A stretch of 64,000 nucleotides of DNA from RPRB01 sp035519675. GTDB taxonomy: Bacteria > Myxococcota > Myxococcia > Myxococcales > Myxococcaceae. The notes beneath the pieces are model-generated. The model was not told where the DNA came from, made no database searches, and worked only from the letters and a program-made list of their open reading frames with translations. The stretch covers positions 1 to 64,000 of the forward strand of contig DATIWB010000026.1 of assembly GCA_035519675.1 (NCBI GenBank), given 5' to 3'. Positions within the stretch are counted from its first letter, which is position 1, and every line of letters starts with the position of its first letter. Below, one piece after another: positions 52,490-61,630 of this stretch. Made by a program: the position numbers and the translations under genes.

Positions 52490-53782
52490 ATGGCCAAAGA
52501 CACGCTGAGCATCACCGACAACCGCACCGGCAAGTCCTACGAGCTTCCGATCAAGGACGGGTGCATCAAGACGGCGGATCTGCGGCAGATCCGCGTGGAT
52601 GACCACGACTTCGGGCTCATGGGCTACGACCCGGCGTTCCTCAACACCGCCAACTGCCGGAGCGCCATCACCTTCATCGACGGCGACAAGGGCATCCTCG
52701 AGTACCGCGGGTACCCCATCGAGCAGCTGGCCGAGAAGTCCAGCTACCTCGAGGTCGCGTACCTGCTACTGAACGGGGAGCTCCCCAGCAGGAAGGAGCT
52801 CGACGACTTCGTCTACACGGTCACCCACCACACCTACGTCCACGAGAACATCAAGTCGTACATGGACGGGTTCCGCTACAACGCCCATCCGATGTCGATG
52901 CTGGCCGCGACGGTGGCCGCGCTCTCCTCGTTCTACCCCGAGGCGAAGAACATCAAGGACGCTCAGAACCGCCGGATCCAGCAGATCCGCATGGTCGCCA
53001 AGATGCCGACCATCGCCGCCTTCAGCTTCCGCCACTCGATGGGGCTGCCGTACGTCTACCCGAACAACGACCTGAGCTTCGTCGGAAACTTCCTGGCGAT
53101 GATCAAGAAGATCGGGACCGACACCTACAAGGTGAACCCGGTGCTGGAGCACGCGCTGGAGGTGCTGTTCATCCTTCACGCCGACCACGAGCAGAACTGC
53201 AGCACCACCGCCACCCGCCTGGTCGGCTCGAGCCAGGTGGACCCGTTCTCGGCGGTGGCGGCTGGCATCACCGCGCTCTACGGCCCGCTCCACGGCGGGG
53301 CGAACGAGGCGGTGTTGAAGATGCTCCGCACCATCGGGGACGTGAGCAAGGTCCCCGAGTTCATCAAGGAAGTGAAGTCCGGCGAGGGCGAGACCAAGCT
53401 GATGGGCTTCGGGCACCGGGTCTACAAGAGCTACGACCCGCGGGCGAAGGTCATCAAGCGGGTGGCGGACGAGGTCTTCGAGGTCACCGGGAAGAACCCG
53501 CTTCTGGAGATCGCGCTGGAGCTGGAGCGGATCGCGCTCCAGGACGACTACTTCGTGAAGCGGAAGCTGTACCCCAACGTCGACTTCTACTCGGGGTTGA
53601 TCTACGAGGCCCTCGGCTTCCCCACCGACTTCTTCACCGTGCTCTTCGCCATCCCGCGCACCGTCGGCTGGGTGGCCCAGTGGGAGGAGATGGTGCTCGA
53701 CGGCGAGCAGAAGATCGCCCGCCCACGGCAGATCTACACCGGACACAAGCGCCGGGACTACGTCCCCTTCGACAAGCGCTGA
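52490..53782 (+). CDS. gltA: Citrate synthase
   Basis: 430 residues from the ATG at 52490 (MAKDTLSITDNRTGKSYELP), the usual start; an ATG five codons earlier is also possible. It is the hexameric-type citrate synthase with the N-terminal beta domain. Catalytic regions are SFRHSMGLPY, HADHEQNCSTTATRLVGSS, GPLHGGANEAVLKML (His) and MGFGHRVYKSYDPRAK (His, Arg), with the Asp in PNVDFYSGLIYEALG. It forms citrate from acetyl-CoA and oxaloacetate. The zinc-ribbon gene follows by 12 bases. Confidence 0.97.
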   Translation: MAKDTLSITDNRTGKSYELPIKDGCIKTADLRQIRVDDHDFGLMGYDPAFLNTANCRSAITFIDGDKGILEYRGYPIEQLAEKSSYLEVAYLLLNGELPSRKELDDFVYTVTHHTYVHENIKSYMDGFRYNAHPMSMLAATVAALSSFYPEAKNIKDAQNRRIQQIRMVAKMPTIAAFSFRHSMGLPYVYPNNDLSFVGNFLAMIKKIGTDTYKVNPVLEHALEVLFILHADHEQNCSTTATRLVGSSQVDPFSAVAAGITALYGPLHGGANEAVLKMLRTIGDVSKVPEFIKEVKSGEGETKLMGFGHRVYKSYDPRAKVIKRVADEVFEVTGKNPLLEIALELERIALQDDYFVKRKLYPNVDFYSGLIYEALGFPTDFFTVLFAIPRTVGWVAQWEEMVLDGEQKIARPRQIYTGHKRRDYVPFDKR

Positions 53783-53794
53783 AGACAGGGGACC

Positions 53795-54160
53795 ATGACG
53801 CTCGACTTCACCTGCCAGAAGTGCGAGGGAACCTTCGAGGTCGACGCCCAGGATCTCGTCGACGGGACCGAGAAGCTCGAGTGCCCCCACTGCAACACCC
53901 GCGCGCCGGCAGCCGCGGTCGATGACTTCGTCGCCGCCCTCACCGAGATGCGGGCGCAGGTGGCGGCGCTGAGCAAGCGGTTCACCGTCTCCACCACCCT
54001 GGAGAGCGAGGACCTGGCCGAGCTCGACGCCGACGAGGACGACGACGAGGACGACGACGAAGAAGACGTCGACGACGACGACGAGGATGACGACGACGAC
54101 GAGGACCTCGACGAGGACGACGAGGACCTCGAGGACGAGGACGAGGACGAGGAGAAGTAG
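53795..54160 (+). CDS. Zinc-ribbon protein with long acidic tail
   Basis: 121 residues. A compact zinc ribbon (CQKC at 7-10, CPHC at 30-33) is followed by a short helical part (about 42-65) and then an almost purely Asp/Glu tail (about 71-120) encoded by GAC/GAG runs. Such tails usually bind basic proteins, metals or RNA polymerase parts. I do not recognise the family. It probably shares a transcript with gltA and is followed by a hairpin at 54202. Confidence 0.8.
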   Translation: MTLDFTCQKCEGTFEVDAQDLVDGTEKLECPHCNTRAPAAAVDDFVAALTEMRAQVAALSKRFTVSTTLESEDLAELDADEDDDEDDDEEDVDDDDEDDDDDEDLDEDDEDLEDEDEDEEK

Positions 54161-54201
54161 CCGACGTCCGGAGCGTCGCCCATCGTCCGCTCTGAGGACT
54201 G

Positions 54202-54240
54202 GAAAGCCCGGCCCCCCCTCCCAAGGGAAGCCGGGCTTTC
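54202..54240 (+). terminator. Terminator-like hairpin after gltA and the zinc-ribbon gene
   Basis: GAAAGCCCGGC (54202-54212) and GCCGGGCTTTC (54230-54240) form a perfect 11-base stem with a 17-base loop. The stem ends in A and T runs but no free T-tract follows. It is positioned 42 bases after the stop, where a terminator is expected. Confidence 0.65.
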
Positions 54241-54398
54241 GCGAGGCAAACTCCAATGGGGCATCGCCCCCCCTTGCTTCTTCGTGGGGTGACGAGTCAG
54301 GTGGAACAGCGTCGGCCCTGCTCCAACGTGGGAGCTCGTTCGTATTCCGCCCGGTGACGGGGTGTCAAGAAGCGCGCGGGCGATACTAGAAACGTGCC

Positions 54399-55796
54399 GT
54401 GACGCGTCGCTCGAAGATCGTCTCCACCCTAGGTCCGGCGTCCGATGCTCCTCGCGTGCTGGCCGGCATGGTCGCCGCGGGGATGGACGTGGCCCGCCTC
54501 AACTTCTCCCACGGAGCCGCCTCCGACCACCGGGCCCGCGCCGAGGCGGTGCGTCGAGAGGCGCGCCGGGCCGGGCGCAACGTGGCGATCCTCCAGGATC
54601 TCCAGGGCCCCAAGCTCCGGCTGGGAGACTTCGCCGAGGGCCGCGTGGAGCTGGTCGCCGGCGACACGGTGCTCCTCGTCACCCGCCCCGGTGTGGTGGG
54701 CAGCCCACGCCTCATCCCTGTTCCACTCCCCTCGCTCGCCGGTGACTGTCGCCCCGGAGACCCCGTGCTCCTGGACGACGGCCGGGTGCGGCTGCGCGTC
54801 CGCCGGACCCGGGGCCAGGACCTCGAGGCCGAGGTGGAGGTCGGCGGCCCGATCTCCGACCACAAGGGGGTGAGCCTGCCGGGCGCGACGGTGTCGATCC
54901 CCGCGTTCACGCCCAAGGACCGGCGCGACGCGGCGCTGGGACGAGCGCTGGGCGTCGACCTGGTGGCGATGTCCTTCGTGCGGACCGCACGCGACCTGGA
55001 GCGCGCGCGGCGGCATCTCACCCCCGGAACGCCGCTCATCGCGAAGGTGGAGAAGCCCCAGGCGGTCGACAACCTCGAGGACATCGTCCGCACCGCGGAC
55101 GGGGTGATGGTGGCCCGCGGAGACCTCGGCGTGGAGCTGCCGCTGGAGCAGGTGCCAGGCATCCAGAAGCGACTGGTGCGGCTGGCCAATCTGCTGGGCC
55201 GTCCCTGCATCGTGGCCACCGAGATGCTGGAGAGCATGATCCACGCGCCCCGCCCCACCCGCGCCGAGGTCTCCGACGTGGCCAACGCGGTGCTCGACGG
55301 CGCCGACGCGGTGATGCTCTCGGCGGAGACCGCCGTCGGACACGACCCGGTGGCCGCGGTGGCGACCATGGTCCGCATCGTCGAGGAGGCCGAGCGCTCC
55401 CAGCCGGCGCGGGTCCGCCCTGGTCTGGACTCGGGCGACGTCTCGCCCGGCATCGCCGCGGCGGCGGTGGAGGCGGCGCGCAGCGTGGGGGCGAAGGTCA
55501 TCGTCGCCTACACCGAGAGCGGCTACACCGCCCGGCTGGTGGCGGCGTTCCGTCCGCCGATGCCCATCCTCGCCCTCACGCCCAACGAGCGGGTGGTGCA
55601 CCAGCTCGCCCTCGCCTGGGGCATCGAGGCGCACCGGGTGCCGCGGCTGCGCTCGACCGACGCGGTCATGTCCCGGGCCCGGGCAGAGGTGCGCCGGCGT
55701 GGGCTCGGGGCACCAGGAGACCGAATGGCCATCGTCGCCGGCGTCCCCCTCAACGAGCCGGGGAACACCAACGTCCTCACCGTGCAGCCCGTATGA
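54399..55796 (+). CDS. pyk: Pyruvate kinase
   Basis: 465 residues from a GTG. Family blocks are TRRSKIVSTLGPAS, MDVARLNFSHG, QDLQGPKLRLGDF, VEKPQAVDNLEDI, VARGDLGVELP and the signature CIVATEMLESMI. The C-terminal domain includes VIVAYTESGYTARLVAAFRP. It makes pyruvate and ATP from phosphoenolpyruvate. The 238-base region before it holds only the hairpin at 54202 and no clear promoter. No ribosome site precedes the GTG. Confidence 0.96.
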   Translation: MTRRSKIVSTLGPASDAPRVLAGMVAAGMDVARLNFSHGAASDHRARAEAVRREARRAGRNVAILQDLQGPKLRLGDFAEGRVELVAGDTVLLVTRPGVVGSPRLIPVPLPSLAGDCRPGDPVLLDDGRVRLRVRRTRGQDLEAEVEVGGPISDHKGVSLPGATVSIPAFTPKDRRDAALGRALGVDLVAMSFVRTARDLERARRHLTPGTPLIAKVEKPQAVDNLEDIVRTADGVMVARGDLGVELPLEQVPGIQKRLVRLANLLGRPCIVATEMLESMIHAPRPTRAEVSDVANAVLDGADAVMLSAETAVGHDPVAAVATMVRIVEEAERSQPARVRPGLDSGDVSPGIAAAAVEAARSVGAKVIVAYTESGYTARLVAAFRPPMPILALTPNERVVHQLALAWGIEAHRVPRLRSTDAVMSRARAEVRRRGLGAPGDRMAIVAGVPLNEPGNTNVLTVQPV

Positions 55797-55899
55797 GCGG
55801 CCCAGACCAAGGGTCACCTGCCGGCCGGCGAACCGGCACCCGCTCGGGGCGATGAACGGGGCTTCGCTGCTCGGTGCGCGGGAGCGCTCACGCTCCGAG

Positions 55900-56739
55900 T
55901 CATCGAGCCGGGCCGAGCGCGACGCCGGGACCGAGTACCCCCACGAAGATCGCCAGCACCATCCCCCCGAGCACCAGCCAGGCCACGCTGCGTGGAACCC
56001 CGAGCGGTGGCTGGACCGGGAGAGCGGGAGCACGCCGAGCCCACAGCCCGGGGTACCAGGCGAGCAGCGACGTCCCGCCGAACGAGGCCGCCGCCGCCGA
56101 GATCAGCACCAGCACCACGCCGTGTGGATTCCGCAGACCGGCGACGACGAAGGTGACGCCTCCCACCAGGTATGGAACCAGGGTGAGCGTCCGGGTCCGC
56201 CGCGCCCTCTCCTCGGCTCCGGTGGCGACGAACGGCTCCAGCGGGGGCATCAGCACCCGTGGCGCCCACCAGAAGTAGAGGACCGCCCCCAGCGCCGCCA
56301 GGCCGAGTCTCCAGGCCACCGCCGGCTGCATCCCGGAGACGACCACCGCCCAGTCGCCGATTCCCCCGAGGCCCGAGAAGAGCAGATAGCCAAAGGGGGT
56401 GAGCACGTTGACCGCCAGCATCAGCCAGGCGAAGTCGCGGGCCCGTCCCCACCCGCCGGGCAGCGTCCTCAAGGCTCCGTAGGCCAGTGCAGCCACTCCG
56501 AGGTTTGCGACGCTTCCGCCCGCAGCGAGCCAGCGCCGCGCCGAGGACGGGAGCCCCTCCACCGAGCACTCGAAGAAGACGGCATTCAGGGTCTCTGGAT
56601 GCCCGCCCACGAGGAGACAGGCCCCGCCGTGTCCCAGACCTTCGTGCACCACGTTGGAGAGGGCGTAGGCGACGACGGCGATGGCTCCCACCGTCCAGAC
56701 ATCGAGCACCGAGTCCGGGGCCGGGGCCGATTCATCCAT
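55900..56739 (-). CDS. M50-like integral membrane protein with HExxxH motif
   Basis: 279 residues, seven or eight predicted membrane segments. In the first segment lies VVHEGLGHGGACLLVGGHP, with H32, E33 and H37, the HExxH/HExxxH-like zinc site of site-2 proteases (here with three residues between E and H). A second feature, AVNVLTPFGYLLFSG, loosely recalls the NxxPxxxxDG motif of M50 peptidases but lacks the Asp. It may be an intramembrane metalloprotease relative or a degenerate, non-catalytic one. It is convergent with pyk, and a GGAGCG/CGCTCC hairpin lies just after its stop. Confidence 0.6.
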   Translation of the reverse strand: MDESAPAPDSVLDVWTVGAIAVVAYALSNVVHEGLGHGGACLLVGGHPETLNAVFFECSVEGLPSSARRWLAAGGSVANLGVAALAYGALRTLPGGWGRARDFAWLMLAVNVLTPFGYLLFSGLGGIGDWAVVVSGMQPAVAWRLGLAALGAVLYFWWAPRVLMPPLEPFVATGAEERARRTRTLTLVPYLVGGVTFVVAGLRNPHGVVLVLISAAAASFGGTSLLAWYPGLWARRAPALPVQPPLGVPRSVAWLVLGGMVLAIFVGVLGPGVALGPAR

Positions 56740-56772
56740 CGCCGGTGGAGAACCCTAGCGTGGGGACACCCC

Positions 56773-57780
56773 TCAGGGCACGCCCGGGTGCTCCCGCCAT
56801 CCGTGCAGCAGGTGAATGTAGTTCGCCCGCTCGTACGCCGACGGATCCGGGCAGGCCTTGAGGTTCATGCTCCCGCGGAGCTGACGGACCGAGGTGTACT
56901 CCCGCTCCACCAGCCAGCGCTCGAGCGAGGCCCGGAGGGAGAGGAGGCGCGAGGGGCCGTTCCGGAGCAAGGTGGAGACCACCTGGACGGCGCTCGCCCC
57001 TGCCATCAACGCCCGGACCACGTCCACCGTCTCGTGCACCCCGCCGCTGATCGCCAGGGGGATCTTCCGCTGCGCGGAGAGGATGGCCAGCCACCGGAGC
57101 CGGAGGGGAAGCTCGGAGCTGTCCGAGAGGTGGAGGACCCGCTTCACCTCCAGCGACTCCACGTCGATCTCCGGCTCGAAGAGGCGGTTGAAGAGCACCA
57201 GCGCGTCCGCACCAGCCTCCTCCAGCCCGAGGGCGATGCTCGCCACCGAGGTGTAGAAGGGCGAGAGCTTCACCGCGACCGGAATCTTCACTCTCCCCTT
57301 CAGTGTCCGGACCAGCTCCAGCGTCTCCTTCTCCAGGGCCGCCCCGTCGCGCGCCGGGTCGGTGGGGACGGCGTAGAGGTTCAGCTCCAGCGCGGAGGCC
57401 CCCGCCTGCTCGATGAGCCGGGCGAAGTCGATCCACCCACCGAGCGTGGTCCCGTTCAGCGAGGCAATGACCGGTACCTTCACCGCCGCGCGGATCTTCC
57501 GGAGCTGCTCCAGGTACCGGTCCGGGCCCATCCGGTAGTCCGGCGGGTCGGGGAGCACGCTGGAGGCCTCGGCCGAGATCTCGCGGTGCTGCTCGGTGGC
57601 CATGAACGTCGACAGCTGCTCCTGGGTGAGCTGCTCCTCGAACAGCGAGCGCATCACGATGGCCGGAGCGCCGGCGTCCTCCAGCGCCCTCACCGTCCCG
57701 ACTTCGTCCGCCATCGGGGAAGCCCCGGGCAGGATGGGGTGGGCCAGCGTCAGTCCCAGGTACTCGACCGAGAGATCCAT
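56773..57780 (-). CDS. Dihydroorotate dehydrogenase-like FMN protein next to PFOR
   Basis: 335 residues, a TIM barrel of the DHODH family: MDLSVEYLGLTLAHPILPGA, VPVIASLNGTT, VAVKLSPFY, and the FMN-phosphate loop SGGVHETVDVVRALMAGA. At the place of the catalytic-loop SCPN it reads YAVP (about 136-139), so true dihydroorotate oxidation is doubtful. It lies 8 bases after the nifJ-type gene and is probably translated with it, which points to a redox role with pyruvate:ferredoxin oxidoreductase rather than pyrimidine synthesis. Confidence 0.85.
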   Translation of the reverse strand: MDLSVEYLGLTLAHPILPGASPMADEVGTVRALEDAGAPAIVMRSLFEEQLTQEQLSTFMATEQHREISAEASSVLPDPPDYRMGPDRYLEQLRKIRAAVKVPVIASLNGTTLGGWIDFARLIEQAGASALELNLYAVPTDPARDGAALEKETLELVRTLKGRVKIPVAVKLSPFYTSVASIALGLEEAGADALVLFNRLFEPEIDVESLEVKRVLHLSDSSELPLRLRWLAILSAQRKIPLAISGGVHETVDVVRALMAGASAVQVVSTLLRNGPSRLLSLRASLERWLVEREYTSVRQLRGSMNLKACPDPSAYERANYIHLLHGWREHPGVP

Positions 57781-57788
57781 GTGGGGGC

Positions 57789-60700
57789 TCACTCCAGGGT
57801 GGCCGCGGGCGGCGGCCGGACATCGGGGATGGCCGTGGCCTGCGGCACCACGACCTTGGCCAGCTGCTCGTAGACGCCGTAACGCTGGGTCACGTTCTGC
57901 TGCGCCCAGATCAGGAGCTGCTTGTAGCGTTCGGGGTCCAGTGTCTCGGTGATCCGGAAACGGGCCTCCTCGCGCATGTACTCGCGGAGCGGGAGCTTGG
58001 CCGGCCCCGAGTCCAGCACCAGGGGCGGTTGCCCGGCGGCGATGCGCCGCGGGTCGAAGCGGTACAGCGGCCAGCTCGCCGAGTCCACCGCCCGCTTCTG
58101 CTGCTCGAGCCCATGCACCAGGTCGTACCCGTGGGCGATGCAGGGGCTGTAGGCGATGACCAGCGAGGGGCCGCGGTAGCTCTCGGCCTCGAGCAGCGCC
58201 TTGACCACCTGCGCGTCCTTCGCTCCGAAGGCGACCTGGGCCACGTAGGCGGTCCGGTACCCCATCGCCAGCAGCCCCAGGTCCTTCTTCCCGGTGGCCT
58301 TGCCCGCGGCGGCGAACTTGGCCGCGGCGCCGAGCGGCGTGGCCTTCGACTGCTGCCCGCCGGTGTTCGAGTACACCTCGGTGTCCAGCACCAGGATGTT
58401 CACGTCGACGTCCGTCGAGAGGACGTGATCGAGCCCCCCGTACCCGATGTCGTATGCCCAGCCGTCGCCCCCGACGATCCACACCGTTCTCTTCAGCAAG
58501 TGGTCCGCCAGGCCGCGCAGCGTCCGACCCTCGAGGGTGTCGGCCTTCAGGCGGCTCTTCAGCTCGGCGACCCGCTTCCGCTGGGCGGCGATCCCGGATT
58601 CGGTGGACTGGTCCGCCTCGAGCAGCGCGGTGACGAAGGCGTCCCCCAGCACCGGGGCCTGCCGCTTCAGCACCGTCTGCGCGAGGTGCCGGAGCGCGTC
58701 CGAACCGAGCCGGATCCCGAACCCGAACTCGGCGTTGTCCTCGAAGAGCGAGTTGGCCCAGGCCGGGCCCCGGCCCTCTCGGTTCACGGTGTACGGCGTG
58801 GTGGGGAGGTTCCCACCGTAGATCGACGAGCAGCCAGTGGCGTTGGCGATGATCATCCGATCGCCGAAGAGCTGGGTGAGCAGCTTGAGGTACGGCGTCT
58901 CCCCGCACCCGGAGCAGGCTCCGGAGAACTCGAACAGCGGCTGGAGGAACTGCGAGCCCTTCACGTCGATGCGCAGCGTCGTCCGGTCCACCTCGGGCAG
59001 CCCGAGGAAGAAATCGAACGACTTTCGTTCCTGCTCCCGCAGCGGCGGCTGTGGCGAGAGCTCCAGCGCCTTGTGCCGGGGGTTCGCCTTGTCCTTCGCC
59101 GGGCAGACCTCGATGCACAACCCGCAGCCGGTGCAGTCCTCCGGGGCGACCTGGACGGTGTATGCGCTCCCGGCCTGCCCCTTGAAGGGCATGTGCTTGA
59201 AGCCGCTCGGCGCGGTGGCCACCGCTCCCTCGCCATAGATTTTGGTGCGGATGGCGGCGTGCGGGCAGACCAGCGCGCACTTGTTGCACTGGATGCAGAT
59301 CGGCCCGTCCCAGACCGGGATCTCCAGGGCGAGGTTTCGCTTCTCCCACTTCGCCGTGGCGGTGGGCCAGGTGCCATCGATGGGGAAGGCGCTGACCGGG
59401 AGGAGGTCTCCCTTGTTCTCCAGCATCACCGCGGTGACCCGGCGCACGAAGTCCGGCGCCTCGGGGGCGACCACCGGCGGACGGCCGCGGGTGGCCGTCA
59501 TCTTCGCCGGCACCTTCACCGGGAACAGCGCAGCGAGCGAGGCGTCCACCGCGGCGTGGTTCCGCCGCACCACCTCGGCGCCCTTCTTCTTGTAGGTCTT
59601 CTCGATCGACTTCTTGATCTGGTCGATGGCTTCGTCACGGGGGAGCACGCCGGAGAGGGCGAAGAAGCAGGCCTGCATCACCGCGTTGATCCGCCCGCCC
59701 ATCCCTGCGGTCTGGGCGACCTTCACCGCGTCGATGACGTGCAGCTGCAGCTTCTTCTCCAGCACGGTCTGCTGGAACTCGCGCGGCAACCGGTCCCAGA
59801 GCTGGTCTGCGGGGTACGGGGCGTTGATCAGCACCACCGCCCCGGGCGCGGCGAGCTCGAGCACGTCCAGCCGGTCGATCAGCTGGAACTGGTGCACGCC
59901 CACGAAGCCGGCCTGCTTGACCAGGTAGGAGGAGCGGATCGGCCCCGGCCCGAAGCGGAGGTGGCTGATGGTCATCGCCCCCGACTTCTTCGAGTCGTAG
60001 ACGAAGTAGCCCTGGGCGGCGTGCTCGGTCTCCTCGCCGATGATCTTGATCGACGCCTTGTTCGCGCCGACCGTCCCGTCGGCGCCGAGGCCGTAGAACA
60101 CCGCCTGGGTGCGGCCCGGCGCCGAGATCTCGAAGTCCCGCTTCCACTCCAGCGAGGTCCGGCTGACGTCGTCGACGATGCCCACCGTGAAGTGATTCTT
60201 CGGCTCCGGCCGGCCGAGGTTCTCGAAGACCGCGCGGACCATCCCTGGGTCGAACTCCTTCGAGGACAGGCCGTACCGCCCGCCGACCACGGCCGGCATC
60301 GGCCGCCCGGCACGGGCCTCGGCGAGCGTGGCGAGCACGTCGAGGTACAGGGGCTCACCCGGGGCGCCCGGCTCCTTGGTCCGATCGAGCACCGAGACCG
60401 CACGGACGGTCCGCGGCAGGGCGGCGAGGAAGGCCTCCGCCGGGAACGGACGGTAGAGCCGGACCTTGAGGACCCCGACCCGCTCACCCTTCGCCAGCAT
60501 CCAGTCGACGGTCTCGTGCGTCACCTCGGCGCCCGAGCCCATGGCCACCACCACCCGCTCGGCCTCGGGGTGGCCGTGGTAGTCCACGAGGTGGTACCGG
60601 CGGCCGGTGAGCTTCGCCAGCCGGTCCATCTCCTGCTGCACCACCTCGGGACAGGCGGCGTAGAAGGGGTTGCATGCCTCGCGCGCCTGGAAGAACGCGT

Positions 60701-61370
60701 CCGGGTTCTGCGCGGTCCCGCGGAGCACCGGGTGCTCCGGATCCAGCGCGCGGGCGCGGTGCGCGGCGATCGCCTGCTCGTCCACCATTGCCCTGAGCTG
60801 CTCGTCCGAGAGCTCGGCGATCTTCGCCACCTCGTGCGAGGTGCGGAAGCCGTCGAAGAAGTGCAGGAAGGGCACCCGTGCCCTCAGCGTCGCCGCATGG
60901 GCCACCGCCGCGAGGTCGTGCGCCTCCTGCACCGAGCCGGAGGCGAGGAGCCCGAGCCCGATCTGCCGGCAGGCCATCACGTCCGAGTGATCGCCGAAGA
61001 TGCTCAGCGCGTGGGTGGCCAGCGTCCGCGCCGCCACGTGCATGCAGAACGCGGTGAGCTCCCCGGCGATCTTGTAGAGGTTGGGGATCATCAACAGCAG
61101 GCCCTGCGACGCGGTGAAGGTCGTGGTGAGTGCCCCGGCCTGCAGCGCCCCGTGGACCGCTCCCGCCACCCCGGCCTCCGACTGGAGCTGCACCACCCGC
61201 GGGACCACGCCCCAGATGTTCTGCTGCCCGTGGGCCGACCACTCGTCGGCCAGTTCGGCCATCGCCGAGGACGGGGTGATCGGGTAGATGGCGATGGTCT
61301 CGGACAGCCGGTGGGCAACGGAGGCCACCGCCTCGTTCCCGTCGACGGTGAGAAGGCGAGGCGTGGGCAT
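57789..61370 (-). CDS. nifJ: Pyruvate:ferredoxin (flavodoxin) oxidoreductase, single-chain
   Basis: 1193 residues, the fused-domain form. The start MPTPRLLTVDGNEAV is directly before the pyrimidine-binding domain with AIYPITPSSAMAELADEW. Two 4Fe-4S sites follow at about residues 692 (CIQCNKCALVCPH) and 742 (CTGCGLCIEVCPAK). The thiamine-diphosphate domain holds GACSGCGETPYLKLL, GCSSIYGGNLP, GDGWAYDIGYGG (about 967) and YSNTGGQQSKAT. It oxidises pyruvate to acetyl-CoA and reduces ferredoxin or flavodoxin. GGAGGGG lies directly before the ATG. The frame is open 63 codons further upstream without similarity. Confidence 0.96.
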   Translation of the reverse strand: MPTPRLLTVDGNEAVASVAHRLSETIAIYPITPSSAMAELADEWSAHGQQNIWGVVPRVVQLQSEAGVAGAVHGALQAGALTTTFTASQGLLLMIPNLYKIAGELTAFCMHVAARTLATHALSIFGDHSDVMACRQIGLGLLASGSVQEAHDLAAVAHAATLRARVPFLHFFDGFRTSHEVAKIAELSDEQLRAMVDEQAIAAHRARALDPEHPVLRGTAQNPDAFFQAREACNPFYAACPEVVQQEMDRLAKLTGRRYHLVDYHGHPEAERVVVAMGSGAEVTHETVDWMLAKGERVGVLKVRLYRPFPAEAFLAALPRTVRAVSVLDRTKEPGAPGEPLYLDVLATLAEARAGRPMPAVVGGRYGLSSKEFDPGMVRAVFENLGRPEPKNHFTVGIVDDVSRTSLEWKRDFEISAPGRTQAVFYGLGADGTVGANKASIKIIGEETEHAAQGYFVYDSKKSGAMTISHLRFGPGPIRSSYLVKQAGFVGVHQFQLIDRLDVLELAAPGAVVLINAPYPADQLWDRLPREFQQTVLEKKLQLHVIDAVKVAQTAGMGGRINAVMQACFFALSGVLPRDEAIDQIKKSIEKTYKKKGAEVVRRNHAAVDASLAALFPVKVPAKMTATRGRPPVVAPEAPDFVRRVTAVMLENKGDLLPVSAFPIDGTWPTATAKWEKRNLALEIPVWDGPICIQCNKCALVCPHAAIRTKIYGEGAVATAPSGFKHMPFKGQAGSAYTVQVAPEDCTGCGLCIEVCPAKDKANPRHKALELSPQPPLREQERKSFDFFLGLPEVDRTTLRIDVKGSQFLQPLFEFSGACSGCGETPYLKLLTQLFGDRMIIANATGCSSIYGGNLPTTPYTVNREGRGPAWANSLFEDNAEFGFGIRLGSDALRHLAQTVLKRQAPVLGDAFVTALLEADQSTESGIAAQRKRVAELKSRLKADTLEGRTLRGLADHLLKRTVWIVGGDGWAYDIGYGGLDHVLSTDVDVNILVLDTEVYSNTGGQQSKATPLGAAAKFAAAGKATGKKDLGLLAMGYRTAYVAQVAFGAKDAQVVKALLEAESYRGPSLVIAYSPCIAHGYDLVHGLEQQKRAVDSASWPLYRFDPRRIAAGQPPLVLDSGPAKLPLREYMREEARFRITETLDPERYKQLLIWAQQNVTQRYGVYEQLAKVVVPQATAIPDVRPPPAATLE

Positions 61371-61630
61371 GCCCCTCCGCGGTAGCACGCGACATGCCGC
61401 TCTCCGGACGTCCTCTCCGGCGCAAGCCATGCGCCGTGGCCCGGAGTCGCCGCCCGGGGCCGCATCAGGTGCGGTGTCGGGGCCGGGAGGCGACGATGTG
61501 ATCGCGCATGCTTCTCGCATGGGTCGGGAAGTGCTCGGACGGCGGGGTCCGCCGCGCAAGCCGTGCGTCCGGCGACTGACGGGCGGCGCGGCGACCGAAG
61601 GGATTGCAGGTCTGCACCAGGAGGTCCGCC

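Noticed and set aside
54030..54155. GAC/GAG tandem repeats as a stand-alone microsatellite
   Set aside because: They are in frame and encode the acidic tail of the zinc-ribbon protein, so they are treated as coding.
55881..55896. GGAGCG-CTCA-CGCTCC hairpin as a terminator between pyk and the M50-like gene
   Set aside because: Only six base pairs and no T-tract on either strand; short GC palindromes of this size are frequent at this GC content.
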